Source of the DNA: an uncultured Marinobacter sp.
GTDB taxonomy: Bacteria; Pseudomonadota; Gammaproteobacteria; Pseudomonadales; Oleiphilaceae
Direction of reading: 5' to 3'
Assembly: GCF_946886895.1 (NCBI RefSeq)
Contig: NZ_CAMPJO010000001.1
Location: forward strand, 434,001-498,000
DNA length: 64,000 nucleotides
In this document: positions 19,566 to 28,823 of the stretch, in pieces
Position numbering within the stretch: position 1 is the first letter of the stretch
Layout of the letters: every line of letters begins with the position of its first letter
Position numbers and translations under genes: made by a program
Notes under the pieces: generated by a model
What the model saw: the letters and a program-made list of their open reading frames with translations, nothing else
The model's database searches: none
What the model was told of the DNA's origin: nothing

Positions 19566-22115
19566 GTGGCACCCAATCAATGGCTCCGATTGCTGGCAGC
19601 GTTACTGCTGTCCGTCCTTGCGCTCCCCTCACAAGGGGCTGAGCCCCCGTATATCCCGGAGATCGAGTACCTCCGCGTGGACGCCGGCGCCGAAATCCCG
19701 GCCCCGGTCGCGCTCACCACCGGCGACTGGCAACCGCTGGCGGATGACAGCCCGAACTTCGGTTACATCCGGGATACCGTCTGGCTGCGGTTTCCGGTCA
19801 CGGCTCCGGCCAACCTGCTGGAAGTCCGCTACTCCCAACTGGACAACATCACCTTTTACCTGGTCGAGAACGGCTGGGTAGTCCGGAAGGTTGTGACCGG
19901 CGACCACCTTCCGTTCCAGCAACGCCCGATTCGCCACCGCCACTTCCTGTTCCCCTTCGAAACGCAGCCTGGCTCGAGCTACCAGATACTCCTGAAGGTG
20001 AACACCCAGGGCGCGATGCAGATTCCCCTGCGCCTCTGGCAGGCCCGGGATTTTTTCGAGCATTCCGTCACCGAAGACCAGTTGCATGCGGTGTATTACG
20101 GCATTCTGATCACCGCCATCTTTTTTAACCTGTTCATCTTCAGCGCCCTGCGTGAAAAGGTTTACCTGCTCTACGTCCTGTCGACGCTGGGCTATCTGGT
20201 GCTGGTCGGCACCCTCAATGGCACCACGTTCCAGTTGCTCTGGCCTGACAGCCCCGAGATACAGAACCGCGCGATGCTGCTGTCCGTGCCCTTTGCCATG
20301 ATCTTTACCCTGCTGTTTTCCCAGTCCTTCCTGAAACTCAGGCGTACCGGGCCAACGCTCAACCGGCTGGTGACGTTTACCGTGGCGCTGAACCTGATCA
20401 TTGCCACCCTGACGTTCTTCGTCGATTACAGTACCGGGAGCCGGCTGACCGTAGCCCTGGCCATTCCCGGCTGCCTGTTACTGACCGCACTCGGGCCGAT
20501 CCAGTGGGCCAAGGGCAATCCCCAGGCCAGCTACTACACCCTGGCCTGGGGCGCCCTGACCCTGGGCAGTGCCATCACCGCAGCCAACAAATACGGATTG
20601 TTGCCAAACAATTTTCTGACCACCTACGGTATGGAAATCGGCTCTGCCCTGGAGGCCATTCTGCTCACCATGGCCCTGGCGGCCCGGCTCTATCAGGAGC
20701 GTCAGGACAAGGTAGAGGCACGGGAAGCGGAACTCCGGGCCATGGCGGCCAGACGCTCGGCGGAACTGAGGCTGATGGATCAGGCCCTGCACAACCCGCT
20801 CACCGGGCTGCCGAACCGCATCAGCTTTGAAATGACCCTGAATGACCTGATGATGCGGCATCCGGAAAAGCGCTACGGGGTCATTGTGATACACCTGAAC
20901 AACCTGCAAGCGGTGACCAAAACCCTGGGCCACCACAACAGCGACCGGTTGCTGGAGCTGGCCTCGAAGCATTACAACGCCGTGGTACGGGAACTGCCGG
21001 GCTGCCTGCCAGTGGAACAGACCGACGAACGCCACTATTTCCTGGCCTCGCTGGACCCACAGACCTTCGCCTTCGTGGTCAACGCCAGCCAGCTCGAATC
21101 CGCCCCCCGGGCCATCGTCCGGGGTATGGAAGCGATCCGCTACCCGATTGATTACCTGGGCATGCAGGTGCCGCTGGACCCGCGACTGGGTGCCGCCATC
21201 TTTCCTGACCACGGTATAGACGCCACCACCCTGATCCGGCGTGCAATCATTGCCGAAGGTTCCGAGTCGGCAAAAACGCGGGGCATTGCCCGGTACCAGC
21301 CTGCCCGTGATTCCTACAGCGCGGATCGGCTGACCATGGTGTCGGAACTGAAACACGCCCTGCAGCACAACGAACTGGCGCTCTACCTGCAACCCAAGCT
21401 GTGCCTGAAAACCGATGCCATCGTCGGGCTGGAAGCACTGATCCGCTGGCCGGGCCGTAAACATCCGGTGCAGGCCGATGAGATTGTTGTACTGGCGGAG
21501 CAGACCGGCCTGATCAAGCCCCTGACCCGCTGGGTTCTGGAGCAGGCCCTGGAACTGCGTACCCACCTGCTGGCACAGGACTGGCCGCTTGGTATCTCGG
21601 TCAATATCTCGCCCAACAACCTGCGGGAGCCGGATTTCCCGTTGTTCGTGCAGCGGCTGATGAACACCTTCCAGGGCCACCAGGGCACCATCACCTTCGA
21701 AGTGACCGAAACCTCCATGATGCAGGACCCGGTCAACTCCCTGAAGGCCCTGAACGCCCTGAGCACCACCGGCATCCCGGTCTCAATTGACGATTTCGGG
21801 TCCGGCTATTCCTCGTTGTCCTACATCAAACAGCTGCCCGCCAGCGAGATCAAGATTGATCGTTCCCTGGTGGCCGACCTGGCCACCCAGGCCGAAGACC
21901 GGGTGATTGTGCAGACCACCATCGAGATGTGTCATAGCCTCGGCTATCAGGTGGTTGCCGAGGGCGTCGAGGATCAGGCCACTGTAGACCTGCTGCGGGC
22001 CATGGGTTGCGATATGATCCAGGGCTACGTGCTGACGCCACCTTTGCCTTTCAACGAAATGCTGGCCTGGCTCCAGCGCCACCCCGGACGGGCCCGACAG
22101 CGGCAACTGGGGTGA
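19566..22115 (+). CDS. 7TMR-DISM / degenerate GGDEF / EAL cyclic-di-GMP phosphodiesterase
   Basis: 849-residue protein: signal peptide, periplasmic beta-rich 7TMR-DISM sensor (about residues 25-170), seven membrane helices (about 175-375), short coiled coil, GGDEF-like domain, EAL domain. The GGDEF site is lost (SLDPQTFAF where GGDEF belongs), although HNPLTGLPNRISFE is kept. EAL residues are intact: GLEALIRW, the Glu in FEVTETSMM, SIDDFGSGYSSLSY, KIDRS and VAEGVED. It should therefore hydrolyse c-di-GMP, with the dead cyclase domain possibly regulatory. Start is GTG 19566; no strong Shine-Dalgarno was found. Confidence 0.9.
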   Translation: MAPNQWLRLLAALLLSVLALPSQGAEPPYIPEIEYLRVDAGAEIPAPVALTTGDWQPLADDSPNFGYIRDTVWLRFPVTAPANLLEVRYSQLDNITFYLVENGWVVRKVVTGDHLPFQQRPIRHRHFLFPFETQPGSSYQILLKVNTQGAMQIPLRLWQARDFFEHSVTEDQLHAVYYGILITAIFFNLFIFSALREKVYLLYVLSTLGYLVLVGTLNGTTFQLLWPDSPEIQNRAMLLSVPFAMIFTLLFSQSFLKLRRTGPTLNRLVTFTVALNLIIATLTFFVDYSTGSRLTVALAIPGCLLLTALGPIQWAKGNPQASYYTLAWGALTLGSAITAANKYGLLPNNFLTTYGMEIGSALEAILLTMALAARLYQERQDKVEAREAELRAMAARRSAELRLMDQALHNPLTGLPNRISFEMTLNDLMMRHPEKRYGVIVIHLNNLQAVTKTLGHHNSDRLLELASKHYNAVVRELPGCLPVEQTDERHYFLASLDPQTFAFVVNASQLESAPRAIVRGMEAIRYPIDYLGMQVPLDPRLGAAIFPDHGIDATTLIRRAIIAEGSESAKTRGIARYQPARDSYSADRLTMVSELKHALQHNELALYLQPKLCLKTDAIVGLEALIRWPGRKHPVQADEIVVLAEQTGLIKPLTRWVLEQALELRTHLLAQDWPLGISVNISPNNLREPDFPLFVQRLMNTFQGHQGTITFEVTETSMMQDPVNSLKALNALSTTGIPVSIDDFGSGYSSLSYIKQLPASEIKIDRSLVADLATQAEDRVIVQTTIEMCHSLGYQVVAEGVEDQATVDLLRAMGCDMIQGYVLTPPLPFNEMLAWLQRHPGRARQRQLG

Positions 22116-22142
22116 AACTGATCGTGACAGGCCCCACCACCG

Positions 22143-22997
22143 TCAGCGTTGGCGGATCAAAGCTTCCTGGGTGGTGGATGCCACCAGCGCCCCCGACTGA
22201 TTGAAGAAATTGCCCCGGTTAAAGCCCCGCCCGGCGGATGCGCTGGGGCTGTCCTTGTCGTACAGCAGCCACTCATCCATGCGGAAATCCCGGTGAAACC
22301 AGATGGCGTGATCCAGGCTGGCCACCTGCAGGTTCTTGCTCATGAAGGTCACACCATGGGGATTGAGCGAGGTGCCGAGGAACTGGAAATCCGATGCGTA
22401 GGTGAGCAGACACCGATGCAGCACCGGATCATCCGGCAGGTGCCCCTGGGCGCGGAACCAGCTCTGTTTATGGGGCGGACGCTTTTCCGGCTTGAACGGG
22501 TTCACCGGATCCACCGGGCGAATCTCGATGGGCCGGTCCCGGGTCAGTGATTCCCGCATTTTCTCGGGCACATGGGGCGCAATCAGCTTGCCCCACTCCG
22601 CCTCGGATTTGAGAGTATCCGGCGCCGGCGCATCGGGCTGGTCCAGCTGGTGCTCAAACCCAATCTCGGCCACCTGAAAGGACATGGAACCGGTCAGGAT
22701 TTCCTTGCCTCCCTGGCGGGCAATCACCCGGCGTACGGAAAAACTGCCACCGTCACGCACCCGCTGCACTTCGTAATCGATCGGCATGCTGTGATTGCCC
22801 GGGCGCAGGAAATAGGCATGCAGGGAGTGGCACAGCCGTCCCTCCACGGTCCGGCTCGCCGCCATCAGCGCCTGCCCCAGCACCTGCCCGCCGAAAACAT
22901 TGGGAAAACCCAGGTCTTCACTGTCGCCCTGAAAGTGATCGTCGCCGATCGGAGAAAGGTCCAGCAATTCCACCAGCTTTTTGGTTACTTCAAGCAT
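22143..22997 (-). CDS. tesB: Acyl-CoA thioesterase II
   Basis: 284-residue double-hotdog thioesterase that hydrolyses medium/long acyl-CoA. Characteristic segments: NVFGGQVLGQALMAA, HSLHAYFLRPG, and the C-terminal catalytic Asp region ASLDHAIWFHR with the downstream GRGFNRGNFFNQSGALVAST. AAGGAG precedes the ATG. Convergent with the EAL gene and downstream of the rubredoxin genes on the same strand. Confidence 0.95.
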   Translation of the reverse strand: MLEVTKKLVELLDLSPIGDDHFQGDSEDLGFPNVFGGQVLGQALMAASRTVEGRLCHSLHAYFLRPGNHSMPIDYEVQRVRDGGSFSVRRVIARQGGKEILTGSMSFQVAEIGFEHQLDQPDAPAPDTLKSEAEWGKLIAPHVPEKMRESLTRDRPIEIRPVDPVNPFKPEKRPPHKQSWFRAQGHLPDDPVLHRCLLTYASDFQFLGTSLNPHGVTFMSKNLQVASLDHAIWFHRDFRMDEWLLYDKDSPSASAGRGFNRGNFFNQSGALVASTTQEALIRQR

Positions 22998-23024
22998 GCC
23001 TGCTCCTTCATTCGTTACTCGTTA

Positions 23025-24179
23025 TCAGCCGTGAATCGGCGGCACTTCCCTGGACAACGCCTGCTTTTCCACCGCGAAGCGACCAGTCAGGGCAAACCCC
23101 AGAACCTCGCTCTGCGGGTTTCTGAACAGCGCCTTGACACTGGTACCGTCCCGCTCAACCTCCCAATCGCCGTCGGCACCCGCCGGCGGCGGGCACACAG
23201 CGGTCGGGCAGCAGGGGGTCTTGATCATCACCGGCATGGCGCCATAGCTCACTTCCGCCCGTTCCCCGGTGAGGGTTTTCGCCAACGCACGGGCACACGC
23301 CATCAATGGCAGTACGTACAGCAGCACATGGCCATCCACCTCGGCGCAGTCGCCCAGGGCATAGACATCCGGGGCCGAGGTCTCCAGGGCCCGGTTCACG
23401 GTAATGCCCCGCCCGGTGGCCAGCCCGGCACCCTGGGCCAGGCCGATCCGGGGCCGGAGGCCCACTGCGGAGATCACCAGATCGGCATCAACGGTATCGC
23501 CATTGGCCAGGTTCAGGCGCACCCCGTTGCCGTGCCGGTCCAGTCGTTCTACCACGGTTTCCAGATGAAAGCGCACCCCCAGGTTCTCCAGCTCCCGTTG
23601 CACGGCATGGGCCGCCACATCCGGCAGCAGACCGGGCATCACCGCATCGGACGGCGCGATGACATCCACCGAATAATCGCCGTTACGCAAGTCGTTGGCA
23701 AACTCGCAGCCAATCAGCCCGGCGCCCATGATCGCGATCCGCCTGCCGTTGGCCAGTGCCTTGCGAAAGGCCCGGTAGTCCATCAGATCGTTGATCGAAA
23801 ACACACGCTCCTGGCCATCGCCGTCCAGGCCAAGACGAATAACATCCGCGCCCCAGGCCAGCACCAGCTTATGGTAGGCCAGGCGCTCATCGCCAAGGAG
23901 CAGGGTATGGCCGTCAACGTCAATGCCGGTTACCGTGGTATGGGTACGAAGCTCCAGATTGAGCTGTTCGGCCATGGCGTCGGGCGACGCCTGGGCCAGG
24001 CCGTCGGCGTCCTTATCCTTGGTAAAGCCGGTGGACAGCATCGGCTTGGAATAACTGACGCCATCGTCGGCGGTCACCATCACAATCGGGGTGTCCTTAT
24101 CCTGCTTGCGCAGCTCCCGTGCCAGGGAGTAGCCGGACAAGCCGGTGCCGACAATGACAATAGGGGCCTGTTCTGTCAT
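23025..24179 (-). CDS. rubB: Rubredoxin-NAD+ reductase
   Basis: 384-residue FAD/NAD(P)H oxidoreductase. FAD-binding VIVGTGLSGYSLAREL is at the N-terminus, NAD-binding IAIMGAGLIGCEFAND mid-protein, and the second FAD contact TSAPDVYALGDCAEVDG in the C-terminal third. The rubredoxin gene lies 17 bp upstream on the same strand. The pair passes electrons from NAD(P)H to rubredoxin, classically for alkane hydroxylases or oxidative-stress enzymes; no alkB is in the window. Confidence 0.92.
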   Translation of the reverse strand: MTEQAPIVIVGTGLSGYSLARELRKQDKDTPIVMVTADDGVSYSKPMLSTGFTKDKDADGLAQASPDAMAEQLNLELRTHTTVTGIDVDGHTLLLGDERLAYHKLVLAWGADVIRLGLDGDGQERVFSINDLMDYRAFRKALANGRRIAIMGAGLIGCEFANDLRNGDYSVDVIAPSDAVMPGLLPDVAAHAVQRELENLGVRFHLETVVERLDRHGNGVRLNLANGDTVDADLVISAVGLRPRIGLAQGAGLATGRGITVNRALETSAPDVYALGDCAEVDGHVLLYVLPLMACARALAKTLTGERAEVSYGAMPVMIKTPCCPTAVCPPPAGADGDWEVERDGTSVKALFRNPQSEVLGFALTGRFAVEKQALSREVPPIHG

Positions 24180-24196
24180 AACCTTGCGCTCCGGAA

Positions 24197-24364
24197 TCAG
24201 CCGATCTCGATCATTTCAAAATCTTCCTTACCGACACCGCAGTCCGGGCAGGCCCAGTCTTCCGGCACATCCTCCCAGGCGGTACCCGGCTCGATGCCGT
24301 CTTCCGGCCAGCCTTCGGCCTCATCGTAGATGAAACCACACACCACGCACTGCCACTTTTTCAT
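24197..24364 (-). CDS. rubA: Rubredoxin
   Basis: 55-residue iron-sulfur-free electron carrier with a single Fe bound by four Cys: [13 protein letters not shown] near the N-terminus and [12 protein letters not shown] near the C-terminus, both in the canonical CxxCG spacing. GGGAG lies 7 nt before the ATG. First gene of a pair with the rubredoxin reductase. The upstream 256-bp region to the divergent phosphoribosyltransferase gene holds no other gene. Confidence 0.97.
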   Translation of the reverse strand: MKKWQCVVCGFIYDEAEGWPEDGIEPGTAWEDVPEDWACPDCGVGKEDFEMIEIG

Positions 24365-24620
24365 TGTTGCTCTCCCACGGTTAAACGCGCACCACTGTCA
24401 TTTGCAGCTGGCATTTGCGGCCCACTGTCGGATCAGGCCACTGGATGAATCAACGGCCATCATACCCATCGCTCCGGAATTGACCAATGCCAATGCCGAC
24501 GGCGATGACCGGGGTTTTCTGCCAATTCCCCCAAACACAGGCCGTTCGGACCTGGCCCGCCCCTCCCTTCCGGGCGCTGTCTCCGGTATAATCGCCGGTT
24601 TTACGACAGGACCGACCGTT

Positions 24621-25178
24621 ATGACCGACACCGTCGCCGACTTGAATCAGGTAATGGCCGAAGCCGACTGCCTGGTCGATGAACAGCAGGTGCAGGCTGC
24701 CATCCGGCAACTGGCCGACGACCTGACCGGCCGACTGAAGGACAGCAACCCCCTGTTGTTCTGCGTGATGAATGGCGGGCTTATCCTCACCGGGCAACTC
24801 CTGCCGCTGCTGAAGTTTCCGGTGCAGGCGGAATACCTCCACGCCACCCGGTACCGCCAGGAAACCACCGGCGGCATTCTTGAATGGAAGCTCCAGCCGG
24901 AAGCTGACATGAACGACCGCACCGTGCTGATCGTCGACGACATCCTGGACGAAGGCACCACCCTCTGCGCCATCGCCGACTACTGCCGGGCCCACGGCGC
25001 CAGGGAAGTACTGACTGCGGTACTGGTGGATAAACAGCACGATCGCAAGGCCCGCAAGGACCTGAAAGCCGACTTTACCGGCCTGGAAGTCGAGGATCGC
25101 TTCCTGTTCGGCTACGGCATGGACTACAAGGGCTACTGGCGGAACGCACCCGGCATCTATGCCGTCAAGGGACTCTGA
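24621..25178 (+). CDS. hpt: Hypoxanthine-guanine phosphoribosyltransferase
   Basis: 185-residue type I phosphoribosyltransferase of purine salvage. The PRPP-binding motif VLIVDDILDEGTTL is near residues 100-113, and the pyrophosphate loop CVMNGGLIL near 46-54. The open frame extends upstream but ATG 24621 gives the family-length N-terminus. A TATAAT at 24587-24592 could be its -10, though no good -35 was found. The last 20 bp overlap the ubiC gene, suggesting co-transcription. Confidence 0.85.
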   Translation: MTDTVADLNQVMAEADCLVDEQQVQAAIRQLADDLTGRLKDSNPLLFCVMNGGLILTGQLLPLLKFPVQAEYLHATRYRQETTGGILEWKLQPEADMNDRTVLIVDDILDEGTTLCAIADYCRAHGAREVLTAVLVDKQHDRKARKDLKADFTGLEVEDRFLFGYGMDYKGYWRNAPGIYAVKGL

Positions 25179-25722
25179 CATCAACGACAGTCTCCGCATT
25201 CCGCCCACGGACTGGTACCGGTCACTGGCCGCCGCCGGGCTCAGAAACCCGGCGGTTCACGGCCCCGCCCGCTACTGGCTGCAGGTGGAAGGGTCGTTTA
25301 CCCGGGCATTGCAGACCCAGTGCCGGGCGTCGTTTCATGTGGAAGTGGCGCATGAAGGATTTGCCGTGCCCACTCCGGAAGAAGCCGGCCACCTTAACCT
25401 GCCCAGCCGGCAGGCTGCCTGGATTCGCGAAGTCCGGTTGTGCGGCGACGGCGCGCCCTGGGTGCTTGCCCGCACCGTCATTCCCCTGGCCTGTCTGAGT
25501 GGTGAGGGGCGACGGCTCAGGCACCTGGGCAACCGTCCCCTGGGCGCCTACCTGTTCAGCAACCCGCACTGGCAACGCGGACCACTGGAAACCGGGCTCT
25601 GCCGGCCCTTCGCCCCGGGCCAGCCGGAGCTTGCCCGGCGCTCGCTGTTCAGTGGCAGGGGTGGCGCCCTGCTGGTGGGCGAGTACTTCCTGCCAGCACT
25701 CTATCGCCGGAACAGCCTTTAA
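25159..25722 (+). CDS. ubiC: Chorismate lyase
   Basis: 187-residue enzyme converting chorismate to 4-hydroxybenzoate plus pyruvate, the first step of ubiquinone synthesis. The family's WIREVRL...PWVLARTVIP core and the C-terminal LGEYFLP-like segment (LVGEYFLPALYRR) are present. The start overlaps the preceding gene by 20 bp. ubiA, the next step in the pathway, follows on the same strand. Confidence 0.9.
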   Translation: MPSRDSDINDSLRIPPTDWYRSLAAAGLRNPAVHGPARYWLQVEGSFTRALQTQCRASFHVEVAHEGFAVPTPEEAGHLNLPSRQAAWIREVRLCGDGAPWVLARTVIPLACLSGEGRRLRHLGNRPLGAYLFSNPHWQRGPLETGLCRPFAPGQPELARRSLFSGRGGALLVGEYFLPALYRRNSL

Positions 25723-25792
25723 CCCACGGTCAACCACTGGCTATAATCGCTGCATTCCCTGACGCCGAATCCATCGACCGGACTCACCGCCT

Positions 25793-26680
25793 ATGCTGCT
25801 CGACGCCGTGCCAGACCACATCCAGAGCCGACTGGCCGATTACGCCAAACTGCTGCGCATCGACCGCCCCATCGGCAGCCTGCTCCTGCTCTGGCCCACC
25901 TACTGGGCGCTCTGGCTGGCCGGCGACGGCAGCCCGTCCATCGGCAACGTGATCGTTTTTACCCTGGGCGTCTTCTTCATGCGCGCCGCCGGCTGCGCCA
26001 TCAATGACTTCGCCGACCGGGACTGGGACAAGCACGTCAAGCGTACCCGGGACCGCCCGCTCACGGCGGGCCGGGTCAAACCCCGGGAGGCGGTCGTACT
26101 GTTTGTCGGCCTGTGCCTCGTGTCCTTCCTGATGGTGGTGCTGTTCACCAACACCCTGACGCTGTACCTGTCCTTCGGCGGCGCTGTGCTGGCGTTCATC
26201 TATCCCTTCATGAAACGCTACACCCACCTGCCGCAGCTGTTCCTGGGCGCGGCCTTTTCCTGGGCTATTCCCATGGCCTGGGCGGCGGAGACCGGAGAAC
26301 TGAGCCAGCTCGCCTGGCTGTTGTTCACCGCAAACGTGCTCTGGACCGTGGCCTACGACACCTTCTATGCCATGGTCGACCGCGATGACGACATCAAAGT
26401 CGGCATCAAGTCCACGGCCATCCTGTTCGGTGACGCAGACCGGGCCATTATCGGTGTGTTACAAACCCTGGTGTTACTGATCCTGGTGCTGGTCGGCCAG
26501 CGCGCCGGGCTGGGTACCGTGTATTACCTGAGCCTCCTGGCCATGGCGTGTCTGTTTATCTATCAGCAGTTCCTGGCGAAAGACCGCGACCGGGCCGCCT
26601 GCTTCCGGGCCTTTCTGAACAACAACTGGGCCGGCTTCGCGGTCTTTGCCGGCCTGGTGATTGATCGGCTGATTGCCTGA
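25793..26680 (+). CDS. ubiA: 4-hydroxybenzoate octaprenyltransferase
   Basis: 295-residue polytopic membrane prenyltransferase attaching the polyprenyl tail to 4-hydroxybenzoate. Both Asp-rich prenyl-diphosphate motifs are seen: NDFADRDWD (about residues 71-79) and [13 protein letters not shown] (about 193-205). About eight hydrophobic helices. It uses the product of ubiC directly upstream. Its stop is 2 bp before a Pho box serving phoB. Confidence 0.97.
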   Translation: MLLDAVPDHIQSRLADYAKLLRIDRPIGSLLLLWPTYWALWLAGDGSPSIGNVIVFTLGVFFMRAAGCAINDFADRDWDKHVKRTRDRPLTAGRVKPREAVVLFVGLCLVSFLMVVLFTNTLTLYLSFGGAVLAFIYPFMKRYTHLPQLFLGAAFSWAIPMAWAAETGELSQLAWLLFTANVLWTVAYDTFYAMVDRDDDIKVGIKSTAILFGDADRAIIGVLQTLVLLILVLVGQRAGLGTVYYLSLLAMACLFIYQQFLAKDRDRAACFRAFLNNNWAGFAVFAGLVIDRLIA

Positions 26681-26682
26681 GC

Positions 26683-26716
26683 CTGTCATATACTTGTAAC
26701 ACCCGGGCGTTGTAAT
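26683..26716 (+). promoter_or_regulatory. Pho box and -10 of phoB
   Basis: CTGTCATATACTTGTAAC at 26683-26700 is two 7-bp PhoB half-sites (CTGTCAT, TTGTAAC) separated by 4 bp, the standard tandem arrangement replacing a -35. TGTAAT at 26711-26716, 10 bp downstream, serves as the -10. This predicts autoactivation of phoBR under phosphate limitation, as in E. coli. Confidence 0.85.
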
Positions 26717-26756
26717 GAGGCAGCAACAATCCAAGGTCTGACACAGGTTAATGCTC

Positions 26757-27449
26757 ATGACTGGAAAAACTGTCCTGATCGTCGATGACGAGGCACCGAT
26801 CCGCGAGATGATCGCCGTGGCCCTCGAAATGGCGAACTACGACTACATAGAGGCAGCGGATGCCCGGGAAGCCCATGCCCTGATCGTCGACAAACACCCG
26901 GACCTGGTCCTGCTCGACTGGATGCTGCCCGGCACCAGCGGTGTCGAGCTGGCCCGCCGGCTGAAGAAAGAAGAAGCGACCGCCGACATTCCCATCATCA
27001 TGCTCACCGCCAAGGTGGAGGAAGACAACAAGATCCAGGGCCTTGATGCGGGTGCCGATGACTACATCACCAAGCCGTTCAGCCCGAGGGAACTGGTGGC
27101 CCGCCTGAAGGCCGTGCTGCGCCGTGCCACACCGCCCGGTGTGGATTCGCCGGTCGAAGTGGACGGGCTGACCCTGGACCCGGTCGGTCACCGCGTGACC
27201 ACCATTGATGGTGCGCTGACCATGGGCCCCACCGAATACCGGCTGCTGCAATTCTTCATGACTCACCAGGAACGGGTATATACTCGCTCTCAGCTTCTGG
27301 ACCAGGTCTGGGGTGGCAATGTCTATGTGGAAGAGCGCACGGTGGATGTACACATACGCCGCCTGCGCAAAGCGCTGGGTGACCAGTACGACCACCTGAT
27401 CCAGACCGTACGGGGAACCGGCTACCGCTTCTCCACCAAAGCCGCTTAA
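26757..27449 (+). CDS. phoB: Phosphate-regulon response regulator PhoB
   Basis: 230-residue OmpR-family regulator. The receiver domain shows VDDEAP at the start, the phosphorylated Asp in LLDWMLPG (about residue 52), the Thr in IMLTAK and the Lys in ITKPFSP; the C-terminal winged helix has the recognition region VDVHIRRLRKAL and GTGYRF. ATG 26757 (MTGKTVLIVDDEAP) is chosen because ACAGG lies 9 nt upstream and it aligns with known PhoB; an ATG two codons earlier is too close to it. phoR follows. Confidence 0.96.
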   Translation: MTGKTVLIVDDEAPIREMIAVALEMANYDYIEAADAREAHALIVDKHPDLVLLDWMLPGTSGVELARRLKKEEATADIPIIMLTAKVEEDNKIQGLDAGADDYITKPFSPRELVARLKAVLRRATPPGVDSPVEVDGLTLDPVGHRVTTIDGALTMGPTEYRLLQFFMTHQERVYTRSQLLDQVWGGNVYVEERTVDVHIRRLRKALGDQYDHLIQTVRGTGYRFSTKAA

Positions 27450-27494
27450 GCACCGCTGGGCATCAGTGCCGGCAATGACACAAGGCAGCTTTTG

Positions 27495-28811
27495 ATGCAG
27501 CACAACTGGTCACGCTACGTTCGCCACATTGTCGGCGGCCTGATCGGCACCACCCTGGTTGGCCTGTATTTCGGCCACCCGGTATATGGCCTGACCATTG
27601 GTCTGGTGATCTATCTGTGGTGGACCCTGCATCAGGCCCGGCGCCTGGCGCAGTGGTTCGCCAATCCGGACGGCACCGACGAAGCCCCCCAGAGTATCGG
27701 GCTCTGGGGCGATATTTTTGACCACCTGCACAAACTGCACCAGCACCACCTGCGCACACAGGACCGGCTACGGGCCCAGATCAACCGCGTTCAGGAATCC
27801 ACCAACGCCATGCGTGACGGGGTCATCATGACCGACTCCCGGGGCGCCATGGAATGGTGGAACGGTTCGGCGGATTACCTGCTGGGTTTCCGCAGAAACA
27901 CCGACCGGGGCCAGTACATCCACAACCTGATCCGCACGCCGGCCTTCAAGGCTTATTTCGAATCCCGGGATTACCGTGAACCGCTGGACATCCACTCGCC
28001 GGCAAAACCCCACATCCGCCTGCAGATCCAGATCAGCCTGTTTGGCGACGATGACCGCCTGATTGTCGCCAAGGACGTCACCCGCCTGTTCCAGCTCGAA
28101 CAGATGCGCCGGGATTTCGTGGGGAACGTATCCCATGAAATGCGCACCCCGCTGACGGTCATCAGCGGCTACCTGGAAACCCTGGTGGACAACGCCGACG
28201 ACCTGCCCCCGAAATGGCGACGGGCAATCAACACCATGGCCGATCAGTCGTCACGGATGGAAGCGCTGATTACCGACCTGATCCTGCTGTCCCGGATCGA
28301 AACCGGCGACCAGACCGTGGACGACGCCCTGACCGATGTCGATGCCCTGCTCGGCCAGATCTGCCACGATGCTCGGGCCCTGAGTGGCGACAAGGCCCAT
28401 GACATATCACTTTCGGTCAGTGATCACCGGTTGCTCAAGGGGGATCAGAGCCAGTTGCGAAGCGCCTTCTCCAACCTGATCTTCAACGCGGTCAAATACA
28501 CACCCGCCGGCGGGCGGATTGTGGTTGCCTGGTCCGCCAACCGGGAAGGCGCACACCTGTCGGTGCGGGACACCGGTATCGGTATCGACCCGGTACACAT
28601 CCCCCGGCTGACCGAGCGTTTCTACCGGGCCGACCCCAGCCGCCACAAAGACACCGGCGGCACCGGCCTGGGCCTGGCCATCGTCAAGCACGTTCTGCTG
28701 AACCACGATGGCAATCTGGACATTCGCAGTCGCATCGGTGAGGGCAGCGAATTCATCTGCCACTTCCCCCGTGAACGGCTGGTTGAGCGGATCCCCGAGC
28801 CGACCGGATAA
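27495..28811 (+). CDS. phoR: Phosphate-regulon sensor kinase PhoR
   Basis: 438-residue histidine kinase: two N-terminal membrane segments, a charged region, a PAS domain (about residues 95-200), then HisKA with the phospho-accepting His in NVSHEMRTPLTVISG, and HATPase_c with NAVKYT, DTGIGI and GTGLGLAIVKH. A TTG one codon earlier is in frame; ATG 27495 is preferred. It phosphorylates PhoB encoded 45 bp upstream. Confidence 0.96.
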   Translation: MQHNWSRYVRHIVGGLIGTTLVGLYFGHPVYGLTIGLVIYLWWTLHQARRLAQWFANPDGTDEAPQSIGLWGDIFDHLHKLHQHHLRTQDRLRAQINRVQESTNAMRDGVIMTDSRGAMEWWNGSADYLLGFRRNTDRGQYIHNLIRTPAFKAYFESRDYREPLDIHSPAKPHIRLQIQISLFGDDDRLIVAKDVTRLFQLEQMRRDFVGNVSHEMRTPLTVISGYLETLVDNADDLPPKWRRAINTMADQSSRMEALITDLILLSRIETGDQTVDDALTDVDALLGQICHDARALSGDKAHDISLSVSDHRLLKGDQSQLRSAFSNLIFNAVKYTPAGGRIVVAWSANREGAHLSVRDTGIGIDPVHIPRLTERFYRADPSRHKDTGGTGLGLAIVKHVLLNHDGNLDIRSRIGEGSEFICHFPRERLVERIPEPTG

Positions 28812-28823
28812 ACCCCGGCCGGG

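Noticed and set aside
22572..24329. 585-codon plus-strand open frame
   Set aside because: Antisense to tesB, rubredoxin reductase and rubredoxin; translation shows no motif.
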